From contig OW121856.1 of NCBI GenBank assembly GCA_933228895.1, positions 24,135,805 through 24,199,804 of the forward strand: a stretch of DNA of 64,000 bases, read 5' to 3'. Every line of letters begins with the position of its first letter. Positions within the stretch are counted from its first letter, which is position 1. Shown here in pieces: positions 24,750 through 37,086 of the stretch. The translations under genes were made by a program, and so were the position numbers. The notes under the pieces are model-generated. The model had not been told where the DNA came from, did no database searches, and was given only the letters and a program-made list of their open reading frames with translations. Source of the stretch: Platycnemis pennipes (taxonomy: Eukaryota; Arthropoda; Insecta; Odonata; Platycnemididae).

Positions 24750-25670
24750 TGTGCACGGCTTCAGAGGTGGAGTCGGTGTCGGGCGTAAAGGGAGGCGTAT
24801 TACGCATAGAGCCCCTTCTCCCCCCCTTACGTATCTTCCCCTCTCCGCTTACCCCTTCCTCCCCCACCTCCCGCATCCCTTCCCCTCTTCCGGCAGCAGT
24901 CGCGCGCCGCTCTCCCCACTCTCCCGCCCTCAGACACACTCACACACACAGCGGAGAGAGACGTAGCTCCGCGAAAGGGAGGAAGACCAGTCTCGCTTCG
25001 GACGCCGTTGCAACCGCACTCCGCGAACCCCCTCTCTCTCTCTCTCACTCTTCTTTCCTGAGCCTCCCCGTCATCCCATCATTGACCCGCTCACGCACAC
25101 AAGGTCACCAACTCACCCTGTGACCCCCTCAACTGACCCCCCTCCTCCTTCTCCCTCAATCGCACGGTTCCGCTGGCGAAACCCCACTTCAACAATCCAC
25201 GCCCCGGAGAAGTTACGTTTCCGCCGGATCCAGGACACGAGGCTGGGAACGAAACAACTGTATCGCTCCTATAGGGCGTGGTGGGGTTTCGCCGGTTGAA
25301 TTTTATTATTTTTTTAATCAAGGCAATTTATACCCTTACCAAGGGTCTTCGTCGTTGAAGTGGCAGATTTTTTTCCAGTATCATAGGCTGTGGGTGTGCG
25401 TCAGTGGGTAGAGAGGAGTGTTGTGTGAGGTATTTTTTTTGGGAAAGGTCTTCTTGAATCCTCGTTTTTGACCCACTACTGCAGCTAAAGTGCCGCAGAG
25501 TGGTCTTTCGATGGCTGGAAATCGGGCACCCGGAGGTCTTTAGTGCGTGGACGAAAACTCCGACTCCTAGACAGTGCTCCTTGCCCGAATCCACGACCTT
25601 ATAGCGGGCGGAGTTTCCAGCGGGGGATCCGACTCGTCAAAGGGCTACGGAAAGAAGGAGGGAGGTAAGG
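24750..25670. promoter_or_regulatory. GC/CpG-rich, CT-biased region, possible promoter
   Basis: GC content rises sharply and CpG is frequent between about 24750 and 25300. There is a CA-type repeat near 24932-24951, CT/GA runs near 25031-25048 (possible GAGA-factor sites), and a further GC-rich part to 25670. A donor-like GGAG|GTAAGG occurs at 25664/25665 on the plus strand, which would suit a non-coding first exon. Overlapping open frames on both strands (24650-25123, 24610-24939, 24827-25048) reflect base bias, not proteins. No TATA box or clear initiator was identified, so transcription is an inference. Confidence 0.35.
25031..25048. repeat. (CT)n microsatellite
   Basis: An uninterrupted dinucleotide run CTCTCTCTCT... 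within the GC-rich block. The complementary GAGAG is the binding core of GAGA factor in insects; whether it is used here is unknown. Confidence 0.85.
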
Positions 25671-26379
25671 AAGCCTCCAAAAAAGAGAGGGCCAGCCGTA
25701 CGATTGGTTGAAAGTGACTCCTGACCTCAAGTGTCCGTCGGCAAGGAAAGTGCTTCCCTATTCTCCCCATTCAAATCCAGTTACTTACGCTCACTTGGAG
25801 CGGAAAGAAACGCCTTTAGAGGAGCGATCCCGAAACGTGAGGGTTTTCGGAGAACACCTCTCCTTTCTGAAGAAAAGGAAAATAATCTTCAGGAGGAGAA
25901 AATATAAGTTAGGAGATTTCCCTTTGTTGGTGGTGGTTTATAGGTTGCCGCCATAAAACTATTCTATTCACATGTCATGTTCTAAGGACTTGCTAAAATT
26001 TCTTGCAGAATGAAGAGCGTATGGAAACGTTACGAAAAACCTTAGATTAATCTGTGTTGAAGTAAATAACACATTTTATTACACATTCTATTTCAAGTGA
26101 TACCATAATTAATTCTACAAGCACCTGCATGAGAACATCAACTTTTAACAGTGATATTGTCCATCGTGGTCACAGACTTTGTTTACTTCGCGCTAAACTG
26201 GGGTGTACATTGACGGAGAAGAGTTAGCAAAAGAACATTTTGGGTTAAAGAAGGTGAGAATTGCTGCTTACTGCCTCCATACTTGGTGGAGTAAGGAGAG
26301 GTTTTTCTATTGTTTCCACTCCGCAATGCTCGTGATTAGAATCCATTCATACTAGATAGTGAAATCGTAAAACTTTGTC
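25671..26379. other. Between the two GC-rich blocks, no gene recognised
   Basis: Composition falls back towards AT-rich. An open frame at 25708-25956 has no domain. Confidence 0.4.
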
Positions 26380-27134
26380 CCGTGAAGCAATTTACGTTTA
26401 CACAGCCTCGAGTGTGAACCGCAAAAGCAGTGTAAACGCGTGTGAAAGTGACAGATGTAAAGAAACTGCGGGAAAGGCCTGAAGGCACAGCGCGGAAGTG
26501 AAATTTCGCAGCGAAGAGGTGTCGAGTGCCGGAGTAGTGGAGAGTATTTCTCGTCCCCTACCGGGACGCAGGTTGAAGACCCAAAATCCACGATTTTTCT
26601 TCAATCGTTAATCAGAGGCCTGACTTAATCAAGTTTTTCTTCGAATAATTCTTTTACGATAGCTACCCTTCATAGGGATGAAAGGGCTTAAAATTATTCC
26701 CCCACCTAACCTTGAGTGAGTGCTTGATCTCCCCACTGCGTCTCCACGACGAGTTGTAGTCCATTGGGGTCCCCGTGGTTCTTTCCCCTTGTTTCTCCCT
26801 TATTCTCCAACGTGACCTTTTGTGGCCCCAACGACTTGCTGGAAGCAAGCCGACAAATGAGTGTGTTAAGCAGCGACAGACCGGAAGAGTGGTGAAGGTA
26901 TTTGGTTCAACTCATCTTTCCTCCCGCACTTGTTAATTTGCTCGGATTCGCAAATTATCGGTGGTGCTTTGCACAGTGTGTCACCGGCTGGTGGACCAGA
27001 AGTGGTAGCAGTATTTTCGGTGACGAAGTCTTTTCTTCCTTGCTGGATCTTCCTCCGTGTGCGTGATTCATCCGACCAAGGTTCTCGACCCACGTCGTTT
27101 GGCTCGGCGGAAAACGCTCGCCTCACATCCCGTG
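26380..27134 (+). promoter_or_regulatory. Putative promoter and 5' untranslated region
   Basis: Moderately GC-rich, CpG-containing sequence with the look of an insect 5' leader (many GTGAA, GTGAC and GCGGAAGTG words) directly precedes the candidate first coding exon at 27135. It carries an upstream open frame, ATG 26930 to TGA 27142, that overlaps the start codon out of frame; if transcribed, this could dampen translation. No TATA box was seen, and the transcript start cannot be placed. Confidence 0.35.
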
Positions 27135-27169
27135 ATGGATGACGGGAACGAGGTCTTCTCTCAAATATG
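27135..27169 (+). CDS. Candidate first coding exon of an unidentified gene
   Basis: ATG at 27135 is the first in-frame ATG after a stop at 27021-27023. It has G at +4 and G at -1, but T rather than a purine at -3, so the start context is only moderate. It opens MDDGNEVFSQI and is cut after 11 codons plus two bases by a strong donor, ATG|GTGAGTG, with GT at 27170-27171. The exon would end in phase 2. Without splicing the frame ends at once (TGG TGA). The leader-like sequence before it and the AT-rich intron-like sequence after it support a real exon. No acceptor with a matching open frame could be found downstream in the window, so the next exon probably lies beyond 64 kb or is too short to see. 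I do not recognise the protein. It could equally be a chance ATG near a chance donor. Confidence 0.35.
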
Positions 27170-29784
27170 GTGAGTGAAGCTTATTTTATTCTCCCGATGA
27201 AATGTGAAACCATTAAATATGACTTCCTGCTCCTTAGGCTAACGAACACAATTTGAACTCGTCTATCTCATATTTCATCTCTCTTACAGCTTGATAATGA
27301 CGAAACCCGCAATAATGTATACCTTTGTTCACATTACCTAATAGAAGAGAGGGTAATAATAGGATATTTTTACCCTGAGGCACTGAGTTCGAAGTCTGCT
27401 AGAAATTAATCAGACTTCTTGCGTGTGTTCCGTAAAGAGAGAATTCCCATTTAAGTATTTCGTCCGTCAGAGGACACATAAAAATGAAAATCACTAATCG
27501 TCTTTCTATGAGAGCAGGTTAAAAACGATGGCGGATGTTTTTCCACTCTCATCTTTCCCTTTCAATCATTGCACATTTCCTTCCGATCTGAGCCTCCTTT
27601 AAGAGCGGGAAATTCGTGAATCAATTGATATGTCTAGATCACTCAAAGCAGATTCGGTAGGGTGTAAGAAGCAACTCACTGTTGATTCACACGATTAGGA
27701 CCTTGGTTTAATTTTATAACATTAAAACCTCAATTTGGATATCGAGTGGAGAGCATTGAAATTCCAGCACTCCATTAGTCATACGACATGTAAAGGCGTG
27801 GTTTTTATACTGACGGTATGAGGAGATTATAACTGATGCAAAGTTCACTACGTATATCCTTCATTCCCAAATCTCTTCTCATCTGATGCGTAAAGAAGTG
27901 CATAATAAGCCCACCAATAGTTTAATTAATTAATTTCGTATATGCATATGAAGAAGGGAATCAAGGAATTGTACACATTTTCAGAGAATAACAATTGAAA
28001 TAATTGCTAATACTTACATACCAATGCCTACAAAAATGAAGTCTTTATGCCTGCTCAACAAGAGACTTAATCGAAATACAGATATTTTCATAGCAAGTTT
28101 GAAGCATCAAATTAATGAAAAAATGCATAAAATTACGTTAGAATGATGTTAAGACTCCAATGAATGATTTTTTTCATAAATTATCGCCCATTAAGTTTTA
28201 GTTTTCGCCGTATATCTAGAAGTCAGAAATTATTCCTTATCTGAGAATAATTTCCAAAATTATTGAAACATGCAGTTTTGTAAATGAAATGTCTGCCAAT
28301 TTTAAAAATTGCTTCGTGCTGCAACTTGAAATAATTTTCAAATGCAATATTCAATGAAATGAAATGAAAGCATGTAACATCTTCTGTTAGAAATGAGAGC
28401 ATGTCAGTAATATGACTTTGTGTATTGATGGTTACTGTGTGTTTTAAATGCGTTTTTTTCAATGTTTTCCTTCACATTACGTAAATATTTGCATCATAAA
28501 GCTTTAAACGTATCAACTTACATATTTTATGAATAAATTGTAAGTAAGTCTCAAAGTATGAAACTGCAAGGCAACGGCCACACCTATCAGCCGTAGAGGG
28601 CGGCTCTTGACCACGCTAATTTGTAATACAACGCCTTTCGTCCTTCAAGTTAAATAACTTCATTCTTTTGAATATGTTCAAAATAATTCTGTTTTACTAA
28701 ATACGTTTATATTTCTCTGTAGATTAATCTTAATTACCATTAGTTGATTAAGGTATCACTGCATACACTTCTATGGATTGAATTGTCTGTTGCACCTCCC
28801 ATGGGTAAAATATCGATCGGTGTATCCATGTATAGCATTCGTAGGACAACATTTTTTCGATTCTTTAAAAAATTAGAGCCAATACGCCGTACAATTCCGT
28901 ATAAGTGGATTTTTAGCGGTGAATCTACAATGATACTCAAATAAACCAGATGGGATATCCGTAAAATGTAACGCTCTAAGGTTAATCACTGGGTAAAATA
29001 ATCTGCTTTACCCCAAGAGAAAAATAAACTCTGGAAAAATCCATTATATTTTGAAAATATCCGTATGAAAACATTCAAATCCGTTTTTATTACAAGTGTT
29101 AGGTGGTTCCAGTTTAATATCTTAGATCAATATTAAATCAAATCAACGTTTTATTATTCCCATGCGAATATACTTAATTTACCATACTGCTCGATTAGCC
29201 TGCTACTGAATTTCACACTTTGCAGGTGAGTAATGAGAAATGTCTACCGATACAACTCTTTGTAAAAATAGTGCTGCGAGGAAGGTCTATAACTGACTTA
29301 ATAACAATAAACATAAAAAATAGGTTTTCAAATGCAACCATTTACGGTATTACCACAATATGTGTATGTACTAGGAAATTAGTATGAAATAGGAAATAAA
29401 CATAAATAAGAGAATAACTTTATCCCTAGCCTTTAAATATATATATTCCCTCCACGAGAACAACAGAATGTGTGAATTATACAGTTATAATATTTGCAAA
29501 TTTAATTTCGTAACTATTTCTAAAAGATTCATAGGAACGAATGCCCCTACATTTTTCACCACGAAGTCTTTCAATATCAATTGAAACAGCACGCACTACC
29601 ATTTTTATGGTGACAAATCTGTACAAATGTAACTGAGATGATACAGAGGATTCCGCCTTTAAAAGGAAAATTCCAGCAGAGAAATATAGCATATTTTCTG
29701 CAATATACCTTCTGGCCTGCGCAAATTATAGAAACAATTTATGTACAAAGGGTAAATGTTTATATTATGCATACTATAGATCCA
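27170..29784. other. AT-rich, intron-like, no gene recognised
   Basis: Nothing supported. The paired open frames on both strands at 28740-28944 are mutual shadows without domains. Confidence 0.5.
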
Positions 29785-29865
29785 AATGTGTCGAGTTGCT
29801 TCAGTGGTTAGAGTAGTGGCCACGCACACACCTCGAAGGTCTGTATCCGAATCCTGAAAATGCAA
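29785..29865 (+). mobile_element. tRNA-like SINE head
   Basis: The plus strand reads GAGTTGCTTCAGTGGTTAGA, an A-box-like TTGCTTCAGTGG. This is followed by GTAGTGGCCACGCAC, ACCTCGAAGGTCTG and TATCCGAATCCTG, which is B-box-like, at tRNA-like spacing. The ends do not form an acceptor stem, so a pol III-derived SINE remnant is more likely than a functional tRNA gene. Its body beyond 29865 is not recognisable. Confidence 0.5.
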
Positions 29866-32800
29866 GACATTATTCACTAGTAATCCGTAGTAGTTTAGAG
29901 TATTAAGGAAAATATTTTAGTCCAGTTCTCCACCCGTCGTTGGACGTTGTGCTTTATTCTTCGTGGTGTCTTTCGCTTAGAGCAGGATATTTATGCCGAT
30001 GGCTAGTCTCCCTCTGATCTTGCTCCCTTTTATTCTTATCGTTGCATCTTTCCTGCATGCCTACAGTGCCTTCAAGTGCAGTCACAGGCTTAAAATCCTC
30101 AGTTGATCATAAGCCGGTAACATTGAATACAAAATTGACTTTAGACTGATTTTTTGGATCGTCGAATTTGATCCGCAAGTATGAGAAAATAAACTCCCAT
30201 TCCGTCGTCTACGTCCAAATTATAACATGGATCAATTTGAAGCTTCTCCGGTATCTGGATTAAAATTCATTCAGAAACCATATCACTTTTTTCACAAAAG
30301 ATCAATCCAAATTAAAAACATGACTGACACTCTAGCTAAGCAATATACGTTAGGAGTCAAATAATCATTAGTGGTGATCTAAAAAATTAAACAGACTAGG
30401 CAGAACCTATTAAGCAATGGTTTAAAAATAATTTCACTCCTGACCGCAACGATTCACAAATTTTTTCCCCGAATTTCTCATCTCAATTTTTTGTTGTGTT
30501 TCCACGATCTATTGTAGAGGATTTTCAAAAAAGAACACAAGATTTTGACAAATGGAACATCTTACATCACATAAGGTAAAATTGTATTAAAGTAGTAAAT
30601 TTAAAGGTAAAGATAATAATTTTACTTCCTCTAGAATAGGTACTTCATTGGTTATGTGAATTAATCAAATATACTGAAAAACTGCCTGATGATAAAACAA
30701 ATGTGAATTTATATTTGCAATATACATGCCAGTATAAGTAATTAAATGTGATTGTATTGAAAAATTGAATAAAATATAAAAAATGAAGATAAATAATTTT
30801 TGATTCTACAGAGTAAAAATGTTTCTTTTCTCCTGTGTGGAAAAAAATATGCGCTAAGGGATATACAATGTTAGAGATGAATTATCATAGCTATTTCTAG
30901 AGCTGTAATTTCTTACGATTTATAAGAGTATATCTAAATATTTTGTGTAGCAAAACTGTGACGAAGTATTTGATATTCACATGTAAAATTGTGACACTGA
31001 ATCCCAAAAATATATATTTTAAAATAAAAGTATCTACATGATTTCATTGTAAATATTTTCCAACGAGCTGGAAGAGAGCAGGTAATTCATGCAACTGCAT
31101 CAAGAGCATGGCTGAGACATTTCTGCTTCGATACAGCCAGATATTTATTTCACCAGAAGAATGATTAAACTTTTTATTGACAAAGAAGGGCACCGTAAGC
31201 CTCCATCTTGAGAGGTAAAACTAACATCCTCGTTGGAACGCGAGAATAAAAAAAATCTGCTGTCTCTGGCTTGGAAATTCCTTATCCTGGATGGAATCTC
31301 TTTGAGGTATCTCTTTTGTGCATTGAGAGATAAGTTATGTGGATTGCTTTGCATCCTCTGTCTTACATACGTGTATAATTCCTTAAAAATACAACTGAAA
31401 AAGAAGCTGTTGCATTTAAGATTAAAATTCCTAGTCACCAAACACTTACGTTATGATAAAGTTCTAAGCGAATTGTTAAGTTATTAGTTAGTATTCTTGT
31501 TTTTTGACACTAGTTATGATAAATGACAATGAATTCATATGATATATAATTTCTATAGTATAATTATAATTAACATTTTACAGATATATAATTAACCATT
31601 TTAAATCATTTACATAAGTGTGCCCAGATGTATCAAATTTCAACTTATAATTATATTTTTAACTACAAAATACATTTGTTATAATCAACAGCTTTGAATT
31701 TGGGCTATGTACATAGTCTATAGTCCCTCATATCAAATTATGAACAGGCAACAGGCATTTCCTATTAAAGTAGTCAGCAGAAAAATTTAACTGATTATGT
31801 ATCTTCCAAAAAATCTCTTAAAATGACCGCAATTTCTCATCTTTATTACCCGATGACAAATTAAAATGATAGATAACATTATGATATGCAGTAATTTTAT
31901 CACGCTTTGATGCTGAAATAAATCCGCGCAACTCTCCGGTTTTCATAATGGCTCCAAATAAAAATGTTAGAATATTGATCGATGATTAAACCATCCGTGA
32001 AATAGCAAGAAACCTCCAAATTTTCTATGGAAATAATGAAGTATAATAATGGTAGTTTTGATACCTTACAAGTCAACGTTGACTTTTTGGGCCAAAAGTG
32101 CAAATTTTTATTCTAGACCGTTCCCTTTTTACTATATTTCTTTCATAATTTCAGTGCTATTAATATCTCTTTTCATTCGGTTTTCTAACCCCATGATTTT
32201 ACTCTTCCTATTTTCTCAGCAATGCGCTTCCTTAATTGACCTTGATATAATGCCTTCACATTTCAGTACTTTTCACATACTCTGGTACTGGCTTAATGTG
32301 TTCCCTACTATTTGTTTTACTATCTTGTACCAGCACATCCCCGTAGCATCCTCAAATCTCGAAATCCATCAATTTTTCAATTTAATTTCAATGTTTTGCA
32401 CCAGTATGGACCCAAGTTAAATAATGAACTTGTAGCTAGCCATTTAATTGCCATGTTCACTGATAGTGCCGTCACAAGAACGACACTTTTAACTTTTTAG
32501 TACTTCTTGATAATTAATACAACCTTGTCGAGGAATACTTCATAATTACATCGATCGTGACATTGTGTACTTAAAGAAAGGACACAAAAAGAGAAATGCT
32601 CATAATCTGGATCTAATACTCAAATTTGGGTGACTAAATTCTATTAAGCTTTAGCCTAACAACATACTAGTACTTTTTTACCTTCGAAATTTTTAATCTT
32701 TTAATCTTCAATACATTTAAACTAGTGAAGTAAGTGTTGTGCATTAGAGCTCTTAGTGCTGATAATCCAATTGTCCGATGAATCGTGAAAAAACGCCGTA

Positions 32801-34957
32801 AAAAAATGAGTCGTAAATGGGGTGTTCATGGCGTCTTTCGTTAATACTAACCTGATGTCAACGCCAATTCTCTTTATATTTATTTATTTAATTATTTTTA
32901 AATTCACCCAACATTAAAACACAATAAAATGGTAAACTTTTTCCACAATTTATCATAATTACAAACATAATACAAGATACAGTCAAGATATATGCTCCCG
33001 CTTTTACCTGAAAAATCCTATATCCTATCTGTTCATTTTATCCACCTTTGAAACTTAAGGTACACTTTGCAAGTGAGAATTTTGCAAACAATGTATTTTC
33101 GTACAATTCATACGAATTACGACGTTGTTTGAAATTAACTCTAGCAATGAACGGGTCTTATAAGAACAAGGATCAATTTGCATTAAAATGTTTAAGAATA
33201 TATAAAATGCGAATGAATGATAACTCATCATCTCCTATAGCAAATGCCACATTTGTATCCATAAGCTAGGCTTCCGTCACGAACATTTCCGCTCTCAACA
33301 GGAGGTCTCTTTCAAGTGTGAAATCCATTCATAACCAGCAAAAACGTCATAGTTTTAAAATAATTAGCACCACGTACACATAACCTTTCTTTTTTTTCTT
33401 TATATAACTCCATGGCAAATTCTTGCGTGGCAAATGAACCCTAAAGGGTAAAAATAACTTTTAACGTGACGGGGATACAAAATGCAGACAAGCACACCGC
33501 CAATTGTGCCGTGAGGTTTTGTCCATGAAAACTTTTGGCCGGAATGCCTAGTAGGTCTGTAGCTGGCGAAATGAATACGGTCGGTTTGTATTTGGTAATT
33601 ATATATTTAGCCAGTTTTGGTAAATAAAATTATTGATAATAGTATTGGTTATAGTTGTATTCCATGCGGACGCAATAGATGATAGCATAAGTACGAGACA
33701 GCAGCGCACGAAAACCAGTTCGGCCTGCTTCTTTTTTGATATTCCATGGATCTCTAGATCTTTCCACACTTCTCAAATGTATACTTCATGCCAATATTTT
33801 CATCATCTTGAACTACCCTTTCCCTCTTTTAACATCATCTATGCCATAAATGGGCTTTAGAGCAATATTTTGGCTTCAGAGTAAAATATTCGGCAACGGT
33901 CACATTTGATTCAATACAAGTAACACGCAGAACAAATTTAAACTGCTTATTAGTCTTATTGAGATGTTTAACACAATTTTTCCTTCGAATAAGCACTCGC
34001 TTGCTACTTTCCGTTCATTAAAACTGAGCGTAAACCTGTAAAACAGCCCACTGTATGCCCGAAATATTATTCATTTCCCCACCAAGGTATGTAAAGGGAA
34101 GGAAGAATATGCTATCGGCCATTTTACAGCCACCTTATTCTACAAAATGGGATACATTTCTCACCCATATGCAAATTCTTCGCATTGAATGGGACTTTTA
34201 GATATCACCTCTTTTGTAAGTTTCTGCCGATGAACCTTTGAATGATGCATGGGACTAAACTGGAACTTAAGATTGGGTATTTGTTAATAAATAATGATCC
34301 ATCAAACACGAAATCTTTGATTTTGTCCATGCAGCGTAAAATATCCTTGTGTCTTGAAGTTTGTTTTCTATATGGATACCGAGTTGGATAATGAAATAGA
34401 GTAACACTTTTCTCCCTCATAACTATAAAATTTCTCAATGTGGTGCATAAAAGCTTGCAGTATCCAACACGTATCACTGAGCGTTCAGTCTTTATGTGCA
34501 TTAGCTTTAGTTTTAGCTCTAAGTGAGAGAGTGATTACACTGAATCTATTTACAGTAGCTCTCTTTTTTCACAGTATTTCCTTTTACCATAAAAATTAAC
34601 TCGCATTAATAATTTATTTATTATTTAAACGATTATTTAAACACAAATATAAACCTGGCCCAAGTTTTGCATTAAAATGATAAATAGAGATACTTAGAAA
34701 ACATGGCCCTCCCTGAGAAATATAGGATACGTTTCCATTAAATCATTTTCTCACTGAATCAAATTATAATGCAGTGGTTATTGCATTGAATTGCTTATGC
34801 AGTAAAATTATTAACATATAAAGGGGAAAAAATAAGAATTTTAAATAAATGTATCAAACATCAAAGCCACATATTATGCATTAAATTGTTTTAAGATGCA
34901 TATCACTATTGTTATATTGCAAAATTTTATCCTTAAATTGTGAACAAAAATATAATT
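29866..34957. other. Long AT-rich stretch, no gene recognised
   Basis: About 5 kb without support for any gene. Open frames at 31145-31487 (both strands) and 32049-32420 lack motifs and splice context. A 16-bp palindrome, AAGTCAACGTTGACTT, lies at 32070-32085. Confidence 0.5.
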
Positions 34958-35203
34958 GAAGACCTGAGTGCAAGAACAAGATAATAACCAAAAGTGAAGT
35001 TTCGAGAAAACTCCGGCTATTATCTGCTTCTTGCACTAAGAGAGCAGAACGTAAAATTCCAACAATGTCTGCTGAACTTATTTAGAACTTACAATCGAAA
35101 ATGACTATGTCTACTGGTAAAGGGCAGGAAGGGCTTCATGTGTATGTGGAAATCTCATTTTCGCAAAAAGTGGTCATTATCTGGTTCTTGCACTAAGGTC
35201 TTC
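34958..35203. mobile_element. Short inverted-repeat element (MITE-like), 246 bp
   Basis: The left end begins GAAGACCTGAGTGCAAGAAC and the right end, read inward, begins GAAGACCTTAGTGCAAGAAC. The TIRs continue for about 34 bases (through AGATAATAACC on the left). A third copy of the same motif (ATTATCTGCTTCTTGCACTA, 35019-35038) sits inside. It pairs with the left arm to give a compact hairpin (34966-35040) of about 26 bp with a loop that is itself self-complementary (GTTTCGAGAAAAC). Flanks are AT-rich (TATAATT and ATTATTA), so the target duplication is ambiguous. There is no coding capacity. Confidence 0.7.
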
Positions 35204-36634
35204 ATTATTAATAACATTAAACCCTATTTTCCGCTAAAAGTTATCAAGATAAGCAAGAAATATATGTAAAATTTAATTTGTAGACAAAAGTTGATTTATG
35301 TTTGGTAGCAAATATTTGTAAACCTAAACAAGAGAAAGTGAAATTATCATTTGTGGTGCTTCATTTACAAACCTGATAAAATAAAATCTGACCTAAAAGG
35401 ATAGTTCTGAGGTAAACGCGACGCCCATGCCAAATGCGATACTCAAACCCGCGACATTCAGGCTGAAATGTTTGTACGTTACTGGCCTTGCTACTGCGAG
35501 TAGGAGGTGAGAAAGTATGTGGTCATATTAGAATATATCTTTAGATATAAAGGGAGATTTCATTTAGGAAAAACACGATTGATTGGAAAGAAAAATAGAG
35601 ACATAAAACAGTAGGATATAGTAACCATGGACTAGTCACACATCAACAAGTGCTGGTAGAGATCTTGTGATAATTATTGAGGCTGACCGGAACCAATTCT
35701 TGAAGAAGCGGACGCTCTTCAGTAGAATCTCGGTCTCAAATAAGGTGCCGTCAGTGAAAGCCGCTTCAATATACTTTATCAGATGAAAGGGAGATGGAAC
35801 AGCGGGCCTCTTAGGGACTTTGGTAAACTGCGCGGTAGCACCATTAACGGGCCTTCTTTCTCACATCTATGGTTTCAAGTACATCCTGTTATAAAAGGCA
35901 CCTCATACTAGGGAAACGTTGTGAGGAAAGGAAACGCAGAGAAGGAAGTAAGGATGGAATGAGGCTCGGTGTTTGCAGGTAGTAAAATTTGAAATCATAT
36001 TCGAGGTGTAGGGATTTAAACTCGGAAAACTCTCCAGATAGAAATCAAACAGGAATTTAGATAGAATTTTCAACTGTTTCTGAACCAAATTATTGCGTTT
36101 AGTTAACTTTTATCTTACTACCTAATAGTCTGAAGCCCTTAAAAATATCTTTATATTATGTACCCGAAATAAATGTTTTTCAAACGCCCCCCACTATTGA
36201 TGAAACAAAATAACCTGTCCACCACTCGTTTATACCATGAAAATTGAATGTTATCTCTGAACTATGGAGTTTGTAATATATCTGTGTCCATATAACGATG
36301 CTTTCTCAACAAATGCGTTACTTGCATCTATTTTGTTGGTTCTTTTATGATAAATTTTACCCGTATCAGCCTTCTATAGACAAATGCTGATCTTAGTATG
36401 ATTCCCTTGACTGAATCTGAATCTTTTGTGGTGTTTCAAGAGGTTTTTTTTCAGTTTCCGCTTCCTTTCCGATAGTCAATTTTCTCGTGCTTCAGATCAA
36501 AGGTGAGCATTTTATGCGTTTTCTTATTGATGTTTCGAAAACGGCTACCTCGGGCTTCACAACAAAGATACTCATTTTGCTATTTGCATTCAAGTGAGCT
36601 GATAGCTAAATTCCTTTGAGCCATAAGTAGTCGA
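35204..36634. other. No gene; possible SINE traces
   Basis: Around 35440-35510 the minus strand has GTCGCGGGTTTGAGTATCGC, which resembles a B-box, preceded by a TAGCAAGGCCAGTAACG A-box-like stretch. The segment 35735-35751 shares GTGCCGTCAGTGAAAG with 59031-59046. Both are weak hints of SINEs. No gene was seen. Confidence 0.35.
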
Positions 36635-37086
36635 TTGTTTATTAATAACCGAAGGAGTTCACAACTCTATGTGCCCCAGGATCATGTTAGTGTGGTGGCT
36701 AAAATAAAGTCGGATAGCTTTACTGGAGATGTTAGGCACATATTAAAAACACCAGCTTATTATGCTAGATTCGACCAGATAAATAAGATTAGAGAGATAG
36801 ATTGTCGTACAGATAGATTCAAAATGGCATTTTTCCCCCGTACTATAAGAGAACAGAATAGGCAGCATAGGAAAGGGATAGGTAGGGGAAATATTTTAGA
36901 GTATTCTGTAGTGCATGATGCATGTATTAACCCCTCAAATACTATAGATACTAACAATCTAGTTGCATGAGACCCTTTAGTTGCTTGCTTGCATGTTAGT
37001 AGTGCATGCTTGGTGACCTTCACCCCCTGCCACACACCCTAGCGGTGGCTTGCAGGGTATCGTTAGATGTAGATGTAGATGTAGAA
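36635..37086 (+). mobile_element. LINE-A 3' end: reverse transcriptase C-terminus plus tail
   Basis: A 111-codon open frame (36635-36970) carries near its middle REIDCRTDRFKMAFFPRTIR, the conserved segment at the extreme C-terminus of reverse transcriptases of many non-LTR retrotransposons, where a tyrosine or phenylalanine is followed by FPRT and then (I/V)R.WN. Here the WN has become QN. The upstream part keeps the frame open but looks less conserved. A short 3' UTR follows (CATGCTTGGTGACCTTCACC, CCCCTGCCACACACCCTAGC), ending in a (TAGATG)n tail at 37063-37086. The copy is 5'-truncated, and it is the reference for the four minus-strand fragments elsewhere in the window. The minus-strand frame 36760-37035 is a shadow. 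Confidence 0.75.
37063..37086 (+). repeat. (TAGATG)n tail of LINE-A
   Basis: Three to four units of TAGATG/GTAGAT end the element. Several LINE clades finish in such short tandem repeats instead of poly-A. Confidence 0.8.

Noticed and set aside
29785..29865. Functional tRNA gene
   Set aside because: A- and B-box-like words are present, but no acceptor stem or anticodon arm forms properly; a SINE remnant fits better.
32070..32085. 16-bp palindrome AAGTCAACGTTGACTT as a possible nuclear-receptor or bZIP site
   Set aside because: About one perfect 16-bp palindrome is expected by chance in 64 kb, and nothing around it supports a regulatory role.
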